From JAKZVK01 sp965248255 (GTDB lineage: Bacteria; Acidobacteriota; Terriglobia; Bryobacterales; UBA6623): DNA of 64,000 nucleotides. Positions 35,480-44,516 of the stretch are shown here, piece by piece (position 1 is the stretch's first letter; each line of letters starts with the position of its first letter). A program made the position numbers and the translations under genes. The DNA lies in assembly GCA_965248255.1 (NCBI GenBank), contig CBDFIW010000001.1, positions 806,001 to 870,000 of the forward strand, given 5' to 3'. A model generated the notes under the pieces. That model did no database searches. It had not been told where the DNA came from and saw only the letters and a program-made list of their open reading frames with translations.

Positions 35480-36088
35480 ATGGCTCTCTCGACACCTGTT
35501 CGCTGTTGGGCTTGGGTGACTGTTGCGCGCTTCGCTATGGCTCTCTTTACCGCGTCCCTGTTCACCTCGCCCTTCTTGGCTGGGGCCCTCTTCGCCGCCG
35601 ATCCCGACCCGCGGTTCAATGGCGACAAGGAGCTGCTGCGGCCGCTGGACTATCGCCAGTGGGTCTTTATAGGCGCCACGCTCGGCATGAGCTACGACGA
35701 GAACGAAGAGAAGCGCAAGCAACCCAAGTTCCACAACCTCTACATCAACCCCGCGGCCCACCGCGAGTACGAGCAGAGCGGGCGCTTCCCCGAAAAGACC
35801 GTGATCGTTATGGAAGTGCTCACTGCCAAGTCGCAGTCTTCGATCAACCGTCAGGGGCACTTCGAGGATGAGTTCCTCGGGGTGGAAGTGGCCTTGAAAG
35901 ACAGCTCGCGGTTCGCCGAGAGCTGGGCCTATTTCAGCTTCATCGCCGAGGATGGATCACAGAAGGAGACGGCCAGCGCCTTTCGGAAAGAACGCTGCTG
36001 GTCGTGCCACCACGAACACGCCGCCACGGACAACGTCTTTACTCAGTTTTATCCTGTCTTGCGCCGGGCTCGGGAAGTTGGGCGGTAG
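35480..36088 (+). CDS. Cytochrome P460-family protein
   Basis: 202 residues. ATG 35480 is chosen over the upstream GTG because AGGGGAA sits six bases before it. Residues 1-40 are a signal peptide ending LFAA. Mature features are WVFIGATLGMSYDE, FHNLYINPAAHREYEQSG and a single haem c site CWSCH (residues 173-177) near the C-terminus, as in P460 enzymes. Known: P460 cytochromes oxidise hydroxylamine to N2O or handle NO; other members have no established role. A Lys that could cross-link to the haem was not assigned. Periplasmic location is inferred. Confidence 0.87.
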   Translation: MALSTPVRCWAWVTVARFAMALFTASLFTSPFLAGALFAADPDPRFNGDKELLRPLDYRQWVFIGATLGMSYDENEEKRKQPKFHNLYINPAAHREYEQSGRFPEKTVIVMEVLTAKSQSSINRQGHFEDEFLGVEVALKDSSRFAESWAYFSFIAEDGSQKETASAFRKERCWSCHHEHAATDNVFTQFYPVLRRAREVGR

Positions 36089-36146
36089 AAACGGCGGTCC
36101 TTGCGGGGAAGGCAAGTGACCGTGTTGCGGCTGTTCGGGTAACAAA

Positions 36147-37274
36147 ATGACGACTTCGGGACTGCTCGGTATCACCCTTCTGATCACCGTTTCGGCCGGC
36201 GCCTTCGCCCAGGTTTATCCCGGGGAAGAATGGGAAACGCGAACCGCGGCTGAGATGGGCTTCGACGAAAGAGCCCTCCAACAGCTGCTGCCAAAGGTCG
36301 GCATCGGAGGCGTCATCGTGCGCCACGGATATGTGGTGGCGACGTGGGGGAACCCTGAAAGCGCGGTACAAACTGCCTCGATGGGCAAGTCGGTCACGAG
36401 CACCGTGCTTGGCCTGGCCGTCGATGCGGGGAAAGTCAAGCCGGATGACCTCGTTTGGCAGACCTGGACGGGCGAGGGGGAGCTGTCGCATCCGCACAAG
36501 TATCTGAACTTCGGGCATCACCGCCAAGTTAGCTGGCGGCACCTCGCCAGCATGACGGCGGGCTTCCCGGACATCGACCTCTTTTCCTCGGCGACCGGCG
36601 CCATGGGGGACATCCACTGGAATTACGCCAAGCGCCCGCCCGGCGAGAGATTTGAATACAGCGACGGAGCCATGTGGCGTTTCAGCCAGGCGCTCACGAG
36701 GCTGTGGGGGAAAGACATCAAGCAGGTCATGGACGAGAAGATCTTTTCCCACATCGGGGTGCCGGCGGATCGCTGGGACTGGGTGCCGGGCCAGGTCGTC
36801 AACCAGACGACCCTGTACCCGAAGTGGCCGGGGTACGGACGCTACCTCGACCCTCCCTGGGAAATCGGCGGCAACGTCGTGCGGGCCGGTCCCGGCTGGG
36901 TCGTCATCAACGCATACGATGCCGCGCGGCTGGGGTATCTGTTCCTCCACAAGGGCCGCTGGAATGGCAAACAGCTCATTAGCGAATCGTGGATCGCCCA
37001 GTTGATGAAAGCGCAAAGCCGCCGGCACGGGAGAGAGGGGGGCGCTGGTTACAGTCTGAACTGGTGGTTGCCCCAGGAGGGTCGTGCTTTTGAGGCCCGT
37101 GGCCTCAACATCGACTGGCACGCCGTTTCGCGCATCTCGGTGGTTCCTGATCTGGATCTCGTCGTGGCGGCCATTCGGACCAATTACACGGCGAGGTCGC
37201 AAAAGGAGGCGGAAAAAATTGGGGCCGGTGATCGGGATTGGCTGTTCCAATTGATGGAGACGATCGAGCCATGA
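36147..37274 (+). CDS. Serine hydrolase, beta-lactamase/PBP-like family
   Basis: 375 residues with an N-terminal signal peptide (LLGITLLITVSAGAFA). The penicillin-binding/class C beta-lactamase fold is indicated by the SxxK motif SMGK (residues 78-81), by FEYSDGAMW (usually YSN, here YSD near 170) and by the late GAGYSLNWW. Known: proteins of this family include esterases, peptidases and EstB-like enzymes; it is not necessarily a beta-lactamase. Overlaps the next gene by 4 bases (ATGA), so the pair is translated together. Confidence 0.87.
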   Translation: MTTSGLLGITLLITVSAGAFAQVYPGEEWETRTAAEMGFDERALQQLLPKVGIGGVIVRHGYVVATWGNPESAVQTASMGKSVTSTVLGLAVDAGKVKPDDLVWQTWTGEGELSHPHKYLNFGHHRQVSWRHLASMTAGFPDIDLFSSATGAMGDIHWNYAKRPPGERFEYSDGAMWRFSQALTRLWGKDIKQVMDEKIFSHIGVPADRWDWVPGQVVNQTTLYPKWPGYGRYLDPPWEIGGNVVRAGPGWVVINAYDAARLGYLFLHKGRWNGKQLISESWIAQLMKAQSRRHGREGGAGYSLNWWLPQEGRAFEARGLNIDWHAVSRISVVPDLDLVVAAIRTNYTARSQKEAEKIGAGDRDWLFQLMETIEP

Positions 37275-38290
37275 CGATAGCGAGCCATCGGGCGACCGAC
37301 CGGTGCGGGAGTTGGGCTTTGCGACGTGTTTCGGGTCTAGTATTGATGGTCGTTCTAGCAGGCGTCGGCCCCGCCCAGACCGGCGACACCACGACTCTTG
37401 ACCTTGGAGAGGGCGTCAAGGTCGAGCTGGTGCGCATCCCGGCGGGCGAGTTCCTGATGGGAGAAAACCACATCACCCGCAGCCTGACGGGGTTCTTTGG
37501 TCCACACGAGTTTTTCGGCCGCACCGTCAGGTTGAGCAGGTCCTTCTGGACCGGCAAATACGAGGTCACGGTAAAGCAGTTCCGGCGGTTCGTCGAAGCC
37601 ACCGGCTATCAGACGGATGCGGAAAGCGGCCAGCGCACGTGGGGTGGGTTGCGAACGGGCCTTTTCACGGTCGTGGACGGGGCTTGGCGGAAGAATGCGA
37701 CCGCTTCCTGGAGAAACCCCGGTTTCTCTCAAGAGGACGATCACCCGGTCACTGGAATTAGCTGGTACGACGCGACGGCTTTCTGCGAGTGGGTCAGCAG
37801 CCGGACGAGACGAGCATGCCGGCTGCCGACTGAAGCCGAGCTGGAGTACGCCCAGCGGGCTCGCACGCCCACCCGCTACTTTTGGGGAATCGGAATGGAC
37901 GAAAAAGGCGCTTGGGCCAACGTGGCCGACAGCGACGGTCTGCAAGACGACGATGTCCTAGGAGACAACAAGCACCTGATGAGAAACGCCGTCCCCGCGG
38001 ATCGAAACGACAACTATCGTTACACTGCTCCGGTAGGGATGTTTCATTCAAACGCTTTCGGGCTCTACGATGCGATTGGAAACGTGTGGGAGTACACGCT
38101 GGACTGGGCTGGGGTGAAGCCCGCTCTCGCGGACCCACGCGGCACGGGCGACGAGAAAGTACGCAGCATGCGCGGGGGGAGCTGGATCAGTACGCCCGAT
38201 CTCTACCGCTCGTCGTTTCGCCCGGAAATTGAACCTGAAAGCAGAACCAGCACGCGCGGCATGCGGCTGGTCGTCGAGGTGGCTCCCTAG
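37271..38290 (+). CDS. Sulfatase-modifying-factor (FGE-fold) protein, not a formylglycine generator
   Basis: 339 residues. Signal peptide (LRRVSGLVLMVVLAGVG), then the FGE/SUMF1 fold: VRIPAGEFLMGEN, FWTGKYEVTVKQFRRFVEAT, HPVTGISWYDATAFCEWV, CRLPTEAELEYAQRA, AIGNVWEYTLDW and SMRGGSW. The catalytic Cys pair that follows RGGSW in true formylglycine-generating enzymes is absent (ISTPDLYRSSFRPE), so it probably serves another role such as binding or oxidation. Start ATG 37271 overlaps the serine hydrolase stop. Confidence 0.87.
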   Translation: MTIASHRATDRCGSWALRRVSGLVLMVVLAGVGPAQTGDTTTLDLGEGVKVELVRIPAGEFLMGENHITRSLTGFFGPHEFFGRTVRLSRSFWTGKYEVTVKQFRRFVEATGYQTDAESGQRTWGGLRTGLFTVVDGAWRKNATASWRNPGFSQEDDHPVTGISWYDATAFCEWVSSRTRRACRLPTEAELEYAQRARTPTRYFWGIGMDEKGAWANVADSDGLQDDDVLGDNKHLMRNAVPADRNDNYRYTAPVGMFHSNAFGLYDAIGNVWEYTLDWAGVKPALADPRGTGDEKVRSMRGGSWISTPDLYRSSFRPEIEPESRTSTRGMRLVVEVAP

Positions 38291-38763
38291 CGCCGCAAGG
38301 TTCTCCTTGGGGAGCCGCTCTGCAAAGATCGCCGCGGGCGGCAGGGGGACCGGCGGTGGCGCCGGTGCCCACCCAACAGACAGATCTTGGCCATGTTCTT
38401 TCCTGCCTTGGCCTCTTTCACAAGTCGAGAGAAGTGCAGGGCCTTGAACTCACTTGTGGTGTGGTCGTATTGCGCGGACAGCACCCCCAAGATCTTCGAG
38501 TGAGGATACCCAATGACGGAGGCAGATCTGAGCACGGAGGGTGCATGATGAACACGCCTGAGAACGACGAAAAGAGCAAGCTTCTGCCTTCCTAACTGTG
38601 CGAGCACGTCGAGTCCGGTCTCTGTAAGCTCCTTGCCGAGAAGCCGGAATTGAACGATCGTGATCTGCGGCAGGCGGCAGTGGAAATTGGCTACAAATAG
38701 GCTCGGCTCCTCTCTTACGTGCGAGGCTCGCGTATTTGTGGTCGGCCGAATCCAAGCTCCCAT
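38287..38763 (-). CDS. Hypothetical protein, doubtful
   Basis: A 158-codon frame whose middle (QITIVQFRLLGKELTETGLD, KILGVLSAQYDHTTSEFKAL) looks protein-like but whose ends (GGHRRHRRSPCRPRR) do not. It converges with the gene ending at 38290, overlapping four bases. No family recognised and no clear ribosome-binding site. It may be a shadow frame or a decayed gene. Confidence 0.25.
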   Translation of the reverse strand: MGAWIRPTTNTRASHVREEPSLFVANFHCRLPQITIVQFRLLGKELTETGLDVLAQLGRQKLALFVVLRRVHHAPSVLRSASVIGYPHSKILGVLSAQYDHTTSEFKALHFSRLVKEAKAGKNMAKICLLGGHRRHRRSPCRPRRSLQSGSPRRTLRR

Positions 38764-38766
38764 TCT

Positions 38767-39114
38767 TCAGAAGACGGGAAGGGATGAGGTGTTGGGCGGG
38801 CCGGACGGGAAGGTGAGGTGCCGCAGCAGGTCTTCGGCGCTTCGCATCCGCTCGAACTCCTCGTGCGCGGCGGCGCGCATGGTCAACAGGCACCGCCCCA
38901 TCTGATCGTTGATGGCTTCGATGGCTTCGAGTTGTTCGACTCGCAGCCGGGACACCCCGGTGCAGTCCTGGTCGGCCAAGGGGTCGCGCTGCCCGAGGTA
39001 GGCTCGCACTGTGCGCACCTGGTGCTCGACCAGAGCGATATCGCCCGCCTCGAGGGCGACCAGCAGAATCTGAACTGCCTCCTGGCACTGTTGATAGATG
39101 GTCTCGGGATTCAT
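38767..39114 (-). CDS. Hypothetical helical protein
   Basis: 115 residues, predicted almost all alpha-helical (QQCQEAVQILLVALEAGDIA, RVEQLEAIEAINDQMGRCLL). The pattern resembles FlgN/FliT-type chaperones or other four-helix bundles but similarity is too weak to name. A GGAGAAA lies 11 bases before ATG 39114. The next element upstream is a MITE-like repeat. Confidence 0.5.
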   Translation of the reverse strand: MNPETIYQQCQEAVQILLVALEAGDIALVEHQVRTVRAYLGQRDPLADQDCTGVSRLRVEQLEAIEAINDQMGRCLLTMRAAAHEEFERMRSAEDLLRHLTFPSGPPNTSSLPVF

Positions 39115-39200
39115 GGCGCTTGGTTTCTCCGCCCGACTACTGAGCCTTATCGGAAGGCCGCGCCGCGACTAGAGAAGAATCGCTGTAGGCGGCCACCCTT

Positions 39201-39328
39201 AGTACACCGTTTCATAAATACAGTCACGTATCTGAGCGGGCATCCGCCGCCATCTTGGGCGGGCGGGCACGGGGGCCCGCCCCTACATGGCAAACCGAAA
39301 CGTAACCGCACTTGCGAAACACAGTACT
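39201..39328. repeat. MITE-like palindromic element, copy 2
   Basis: 128 bases: left end AGTACACCGTTTC, right end CTTGCGAAACACAGTACT, centre GGGCGGGCACGGGGGCCCGCCC. Shorter than copy 1 at 34271 because the right arm is not duplicated. It lies about 150 bases before the ECF sigma factor gene. Confidence 0.68.
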
Positions 39329-39478
39329 CGGCGAGCCTGCCGGCTGCTCAAGTTTTCCTCTTGACGAGGGAACAAAACCGGCCGCGGCGGTGTCTAGTGG
39401 AGTGTAGGCGCGGATCGAAAACGCTTGCCCGGTCCTGGTAAGCTGAAGTGGAATACGGTCTGTGAGAGGGGCTGCCCG

Positions 39479-40117
39479 GTGTCCCTGAGCCAAAGCCAAC
39501 CACTGCCTGTCGCCGAGAACGACGACCTGCTCGATGGGCTACGAGCACGACGGCCCGGAGCGTTCGAAGAACTGCTGGACCTCTATCAGAAGCCGATCTA
39601 CGGCTTTGTATATCGCCTGCTGGATGACCCGGCCGACGCGCCGGACGTGACCCAAGAGGTCTTCATCAAGGTTTTCTGCAAGATCGGCGGCTTCCGTGGA
39701 GATTGCAGCTTGAAGTCCTGGCTCTACCGCATCGCGATCAACGAGGGGCTCAACCGCCGGCGCTGGTTTCGCCGTCACCGGCGCGCCGAGACCTCTGTGG
39801 ACGCCGTCGGAGAGGATTCGGGCTTCGGAGCACACGGTCTGGCCGATCAAAGAGGATCGCCCTTCGACATCACGTACCGGCGCGAGCAGATGGCGCTCGT
39901 CGAGCAGACACTGCGGCAGATGGACGAGCGGCTTCGCTGCGCCGTGATTCTCAGAGACGTGGAGGGCCACACTTATAACGACATCGCCGAAATGCTTCAG
40001 CTTTCGCTCGGGACGGTGAAGTCGCGCATTCTGCGAGGACGCGAAGCGTTGAAGCGTGGCTTGCAGCAGCACGTGCCGGCGGAGTTGCCCGAGGGGGCCA
40101 CGCTGCAAACGGAGTGA
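39479..40117 (+). CDS. RNA polymerase ECF sigma factor
   Basis: 212 residues from GTG 39479 with an AGGGGC upstream; the frame is open further upstream but without a better start. Sigma-2 (AFEELLDLYQKPIYGFVYRL, DAPDVTQEVFIKVF) recognises -10 DNA, sigma-4 (LRCAVILRDVEGHTYNDIAE, SLGTVKSRILRGREAL) recognises -35. Of RpoE/SigW type. It is followed three bases later by its probable anti-sigma factor. Confidence 0.92.
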   Translation: MSLSQSQPLPVAENDDLLDGLRARRPGAFEELLDLYQKPIYGFVYRLLDDPADAPDVTQEVFIKVFCKIGGFRGDCSLKSWLYRIAINEGLNRRRWFRRHRRAETSVDAVGEDSGFGAHGLADQRGSPFDITYRREQMALVEQTLRQMDERLRCAVILRDVEGHTYNDIAEMLQLSLGTVKSRILRGREALKRGLQQHVPAELPEGATLQTE

Positions 40118-40120
40118 GCT

Positions 40121-40798
40121 ATGAATTGTCGTGCGGCAGCATCGAGAATTCGGCTGTATATTGACGGCGAGTTGGGACCGGTCCGTAGCTGGCTGACCCG
40201 GCGGCATTTGGTCGAGTGCCCCGACTGCTTTGAGCAGTATGAAGGCCAGGAGGTCGTGCGCGATCTCGTCCGAGATCGACGTAAGATCACCGCGCCGGCA
40301 TTCCTTCGCACGCGTATTCTGTTGGCAACTTCGGGGGCGATGAAACGAGACCCGGTTTCGCGGATCAAGCTATGGCTTGAGAATGGCTTGCGGCCGTTCG
40401 CGGTGCCGGCCTTTGGCGGTGTTCTGTCCGCCATGATTCTGTTTGCGGCGCTGATTGGCGACCTCTCGTTTGTACGGGGCGTGCTGGTCGACGATATCCC
40501 CCTCACGTACCTGACGAGAACGTGGATTAGCGGCCCTTCGATCACCGAGGCGCCCGAGTTGGTCGTGCCCGAGGACATCACCGTAGAGGTCTTCATCGAC
40601 CGTGACGGCCGGGTTTACGACCTGCGGATGGTGAAGGTTCCGGCCGTGCCACCCCACTTGGCCTTGAAGCTGAAGTCGCAGGTGGCCAACGCGTTGCTGA
40701 CGGCGAAGTTTGACCCGGCTTTGAACTTCGGGCGGCCGGTGCTGGGGAGAGTGCTGCTTTCGTTCCGGCCGGTGACGAGTTATACGGTTTACGGGTAG
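40121..40798 (+). CDS. Anti-sigma factor with zinc finger and TonB-like C-terminal domain
   Basis: 225 residues. The N-terminal zinc-binding anti-sigma motif is RRHLVECPDC (His-x3-Cys-x2-Cys) after the initial MNCRAAASRIRLYIDGEL. One membrane helix follows (AVPAFGGVLSAMILFAALIG). The part outside, about residues 145-225, reads EDITVEVFIDRDGRVYDLRM, ALKLKSQVANALLTAKFDPA and GRPVLGRVLLSFRP, the usual outline of a TonB C-terminal domain. Inference: the exported domain senses an envelope signal and frees the sigma factor. Cotranscribed with it. Confidence 0.85.
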   Translation: MNCRAAASRIRLYIDGELGPVRSWLTRRHLVECPDCFEQYEGQEVVRDLVRDRRKITAPAFLRTRILLATSGAMKRDPVSRIKLWLENGLRPFAVPAFGGVLSAMILFAALIGDLSFVRGVLVDDIPLTYLTRTWISGPSITEAPELVVPEDITVEVFIDRDGRVYDLRMVKVPAVPPHLALKLKSQVANALLTAKFDPALNFGRPVLGRVLLSFRPVTSYTVYG

Positions 40799-40810
40799 CG
40801 GCTTGCGTGC

Positions 40811-40846
40811 CGGCGCTTGTGCGCCGACAGGCAGGAGTGCCTGTCG
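40811..40846. repeat. Two consecutive hairpins between anti-sigma gene and rsmA
   Basis: CGGCGC-TTGT-GCGCCG at 40811-40826 is followed by CGACAGGCA-GGAG-TGCCTGTCG at 40825-40846. The second reappears as GGCAGGAGTGCCTGTC at 47433-47448 just downstream of rho. Without a T-run they are not classic terminators, and the recurrence suggests a REP-like repeat that may nevertheless limit read-through. Confidence 0.5.
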
Positions 40847-40908
40847 CTACCCTTGGCGTAGCCCGCTACGCTCCTGACTGTCCCGATCTTCCCGCTACAC
40901 TGGACGGC

Positions 40909-41706
40909 ATGCCTCGCCCGAGGTCTCGTCCTCCTCTCGGACAGCATTTCCTGCACGACCAGGGCGTGCTCGCGCGCATTGCTGCCTCCCTTCCCCTGGA
41001 GCGGGGCTTGGTGGTGGTGGAGATCGGTCCAGGCCGAGGGGCGCTGACCGAGCACCTTCTGCGGAGTGGCGTGAGGGTCGTCGCCGTCGAGGTGGACCGC
41101 GAACTGGCCGCCGGGTTACGAGACAAGTTCGGTGACAGCGCTGCGTTAGAGGTGATCGAGAGTGATGTGCTCGAGGTGGATCTGGCCGAACTCATCGGGC
41201 GGCGGTCGGAGCAACCTGCGATGGTGACGGGAAATCTGCCTTACTACATCACGTCACCCATCCTAAGGAAGGTGTTTGTGGCCGCGGAGCGGGTAGAGCA
41301 GGCGGTGTTCCTGATGCAGAAGGAGGTTGCGGAACGGGTGGTCGCGTTGCGGGGCTCGCGGGACTACGGGTTCCTGAGCGTGTTGAGCCGGTTGTATGCC
41401 GAGCCTGAGCTTCTGTTTGTGGTGCCGCCCGGTTGCTTCCGGCCGCCGCCGCGGGTCACGTCGGCAGTGGTGCGGTTGGGGATGAGGACGGGGTCCCGCG
41501 TCGACCCGGCTTTTGTGGAGTTTCTGAAGGCCTGCTTTGCACATCCTCGCAAGACGCTGCTGAACAACCTGGCCGGGAGGTACGAGCGCTCGCGGATCGG
41601 GGCCTTGCCGGAGGCTGGGCGGCGGGCGCAGGAGCTGGGGTTAGAGGAGCTTCAGTCGCTGTGGCAGCGGTTGGACGGTGATGCTGCAAGGTCGTCTGCT
41701 CGCTGA
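40909..41706 (+). CDS. rsmA: 16S rRNA (adenine1518/1519-N6)-dimethyltransferase
   Basis: Dimethylates two adenines at the 3' end of 16S rRNA during 30S maturation. SAM site VVEIGPGRGALTEHLL, acidic VEVDREL, motif IV GNLPYYITSPIL and the C-terminal helical region LEFLKACFAHPRKTLLNNL-like (seen: FLKACFAHPRKTLLNNL) are typical. 265 residues from ATG 40909; the frame upstream crosses the hairpin repeat and is rejected as coding. It converges with the M16 peptidase gene. Confidence 0.93.
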   Translation: MPRPRSRPPLGQHFLHDQGVLARIAASLPLERGLVVVEIGPGRGALTEHLLRSGVRVVAVEVDRELAAGLRDKFGDSAALEVIESDVLEVDLAELIGRRSEQPAMVTGNLPYYITSPILRKVFVAAERVEQAVFLMQKEVAERVVALRGSRDYGFLSVLSRLYAEPELLFVVPPGCFRPPPRVTSAVVRLGMRTGSRVDPAFVEFLKACFAHPRKTLLNNLAGRYERSRIGALPEAGRRAQELGLEELQSLWQRLDGDAARSSAR

Positions 41707-41720
41707 GGCGGCTAAGTCCG

Positions 41721-44516
41721 TCAGTCCAAGACATTGCCGTCGGGATCCATGTGGTGGATCTCTTCGAAGCCGAGTTCGCGGATGCCGGCCTCGACCTTTG
41801 CAAGGTCGCCGACGACGATCCACACCATACGATCCGGTTTCACGACGCGTTCGGCGGCGGCGCTGATGTCGGTTAGCTCAAGCGATTGCACCTTGCCGGC
41901 GTAGGTTTCGTAATAGTCTTCGGGCAGCCCGAACTTTACGATCTCGCTGATGGCGCCTTGCAAGGCGCCCTTGGTTTCGAAGCGGCCGGGCAAGCGCAAG
42001 GTTTGGTTGCGCTTCGACTTGTCGAGCTCGGCCGCTTCGGCCGGACGTTGCTGGAGAATCTCGCGGAGCTCCTTGTCAACCTCGGCGATCGACTCCCTCG
42101 TCTTGTCGGTCTGAACCGGAGCATAGGCGAGGAAGATGCGCTGGCCTCGCGCGTCAAACATGAAGCTGCGGGCCCCGTAGGACCAGTGTTTGTCCTCACG
42201 CAGGTTCATATTGAGGCGGGACGTGAAGGTGCCGCCGAGGATGTTATTCATTGTCTCGATGGCGACTTCATCGGGATTGTTTGTGGGCGGTGCCAGTAAA
42301 CCGGTGACGATGAGGGACTGCTGCGCGCCCGGCTTGTCTACCAGGTAGAGGATGCGCGTGTCACGGTTTTCCACCTCGGCGATGTTTTTCTTGGGGGCCC
42401 TCTCCCCGTCTTTCCAGGTGCCCAGACGGGCCTCGAGTTTGGCGCCGATCTCATCGAGTGTCGTGTCGCCGGTGACGATCAACGTGGCGTTGGACGGCTG
42501 GAACCAGGTACGGTGGACCGCCTGGAGATCCTCGCGCGTCATCGCCATCACGGTCTGCTCGGTGCCGGTGCCCGTCAAGGGGTTTCCGTAGGCATGATCT
42601 TCGCCGTACACGAGACCGGGGAGCAGACGAAGGGCCGTCATCACCGGTGTCGATTTCTCTTGCCGGATCCGCGCGAGCCGGCGCTTCTTGAGCCGCTGGA
42701 AGTCGGCTTCGGGGAACGAGGGCTGAAGGATCACGTCAGCGTACACGTCGAGAGAGGTGTCGAGGTTCTCTTTGAGCGCCGAGAGGCTCACAGTCGAAGA
42801 GTCCAGACTTGAGCCCGTCGACAGGTTGGCGCCGAGGTTCTCCAAGACCTCGCTGATCTCGAGCGCCGAGCGTGTTGCGGTGCCTTCATCCATCATGTCG
42901 AGGGTCATGCTGGCGACACCGGCGGCAGCAAACTGGTCGGCCGCATAGCCGGCCTCCACGAGCAGCTCCAGGTCGATGACTGGAATCCCGTGACGCTCAG
43001 CGAGAATGACCTTCAGGCCGTTCGAGAGGGTCGCCTTTTGCAGCTCGGGGAGTTCGAGCCTGGGGAAGGTAGTGACCTCGGGGAGCTTCGAGCGGTCCAC
43101 GCCCTCTTCCTTGTGCTGATACTTCGGAAAGGGGTGGACTGCGAGAATGTAAACGCCGTCGGAGAGCCACTCGGCGGCCACTTTGCGCATGTTGTCCGGG
43201 GTCTCTTCGGCGGCGCGTTTGAGCAGGGTCTTGTAGAAGTCCGGGGAGCCGGCGTAGATCTCGTTCTGCGCCAGGATGTCGGACTTACCGCCGAAACCGC
43301 CGATGCGCTCGATGCCGCGAATTAAGCGAGCGCGGTACTGCGTCTTGATGCGGTCGAGTTCCGCCTCCGTCGGGCCATCCTTGAGTAGCTTGTCCAACTC
43401 CTCACGAATCGCCGCCTCGATCTTGCGCACGTCGCCGCCGGGCTGTGCCGTGGCGACGATGTAAAGCTGCCCGCTGATCTCGCGCGGAAAAACATACGAC
43501 GAGACCCTGGTCGCGATTTGGTCTTCGTAAACCAGGCGCTTGAAGAGCCGCGAGTTCTTTCCCTGGCCGAGTAAATCGGTGACGAGGTCGAGCGTCGACA
43601 TCTGCGTCGAACCCCGTTCAGGAATGTTCCACACCATGTAGACGCGCGCCTGCGGGACGCGGTCTTGGACGGTCTGACGGTGCGTCCCGGTGCGCTTGGC
43701 GATCCATACCTGCTGCTTGGCGACTGGCTCTCCTGCCGGAATGTGGCCGAAGTGCTCCTCGACTTTGGCCTTCGCCGTCTGGGCGTCGATGTCGCCCGCG
43801 ATCGCGATCACGGCGTTCGAGGGGCCGTAGTATTTCTTAAACCACTCGTGCACGTCTTCGAGCGACGCGGCGTTGAGATCGTCCATCGAACCGATCGTCG
43901 TCCACGAGTAGGGGTGACCGGCTGGGTACGTGTTCTCCGTGAGAAGCTGGCGTGTCACGCCGTAGGGTTGGTTCTCCCCCTGGCGCTTCTCGTTTTGGAC
44001 GACACCGCGCTGCTCGTCGAGCTTGGCTTGGTCGATGGCGCCGAGTAGATGGCCCATGCGGTCGGACTCCATCCATAGCACGAGGTCGAGCGCGGGAGTG
44101 GGCACGTTTTGGAAGTAGTTGGTGCGGTCGGAGTCGGTGGTGCCGTTGATGTCGGTGACGCCGACCTTCTCAAGCGGCTTGAAGTAGTCGTCGTTGAAGT
44201 TCTCCGAGCCGTTGAACATCAGATGCTCGAACAGGTGCGCGAAACCCGTCTTGCCCGGCTTTTCGTTCTTCGAGCCGACGTGATACCACAGGTTGACCGC
44301 GACGATGGGCGCTTTGTGGTCTTCATGGACGATGAGCGTCAGACCGTTGTCAAGAACGAACTTCTCGTAAGCGATGTCGATGTCGGCGGCTTGAGCAGCG
44401 GCCAAGGCTGCCACGAGCAGTACGGCAAGGCATAGCCAAGGGGTGCAAAGCCGACGAACCAGCGACCAATTGTCGGTACAGCTTCGTTCGTTGCAAAACG
44501 TCCTCATTGTTCTCAT
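41721..44516 (-). CDS. M16-family zinc metallopeptidase (two-domain, exported)
   Basis: 931 residues. ATG 44516 is chosen because AGGAAG lies six bases upstream; the longer frame to 44642 lacks this. A signal peptide (LCLAVLLVAALAAAQA) precedes the first M16 domain with the inverted zinc motif HLFEH (residues 94-98) and the third ligand Glu in LDEQRGVVQNE. A second M16 half (about 480-900) keeps the fold with TLSNGLKVILAERHGIP but no HxxEH, as expected. The product is a pitrilysin-like protease of the periplasm. A Gly-rich linker is not evident; the two halves probably close as a clam-shell in one chain. Confidence 0.93.
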   Translation of the reverse strand: MRTMRTFCNERSCTDNWSLVRRLCTPWLCLAVLLVAALAAAQAADIDIAYEKFVLDNGLTLIVHEDHKAPIVAVNLWYHVGSKNEKPGKTGFAHLFEHLMFNGSENFNDDYFKPLEKVGVTDINGTTDSDRTNYFQNVPTPALDLVLWMESDRMGHLLGAIDQAKLDEQRGVVQNEKRQGENQPYGVTRQLLTENTYPAGHPYSWTTIGSMDDLNAASLEDVHEWFKKYYGPSNAVIAIAGDIDAQTAKAKVEEHFGHIPAGEPVAKQQVWIAKRTGTHRQTVQDRVPQARVYMVWNIPERGSTQMSTLDLVTDLLGQGKNSRLFKRLVYEDQIATRVSSYVFPREISGQLYIVATAQPGGDVRKIEAAIREELDKLLKDGPTEAELDRIKTQYRARLIRGIERIGGFGGKSDILAQNEIYAGSPDFYKTLLKRAAEETPDNMRKVAAEWLSDGVYILAVHPFPKYQHKEEGVDRSKLPEVTTFPRLELPELQKATLSNGLKVILAERHGIPVIDLELLVEAGYAADQFAAAGVASMTLDMMDEGTATRSALEISEVLENLGANLSTGSSLDSSTVSLSALKENLDTSLDVYADVILQPSFPEADFQRLKKRRLARIRQEKSTPVMTALRLLPGLVYGEDHAYGNPLTGTGTEQTVMAMTREDLQAVHRTWFQPSNATLIVTGDTTLDEIGAKLEARLGTWKDGERAPKKNIAEVENRDTRILYLVDKPGAQQSLIVTGLLAPPTNNPDEVAIETMNNILGGTFTSRLNMNLREDKHWSYGARSFMFDARGQRIFLAYAPVQTDKTRESIAEVDKELREILQQRPAEAAELDKSKRNQTLRLPGRFETKGALQGAISEIVKFGLPEDYYETYAGKVQSLELTDISAAAERVVKPDRMVWIVVGDLAKVEAGIRELGFEEIHHMDPDGNVLD

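Noticed and set aside
40807..40908. N-terminal extension of rsmA to 40807
   Set aside because: It would translate the hairpin repeat; the family starts near ATG 40909.
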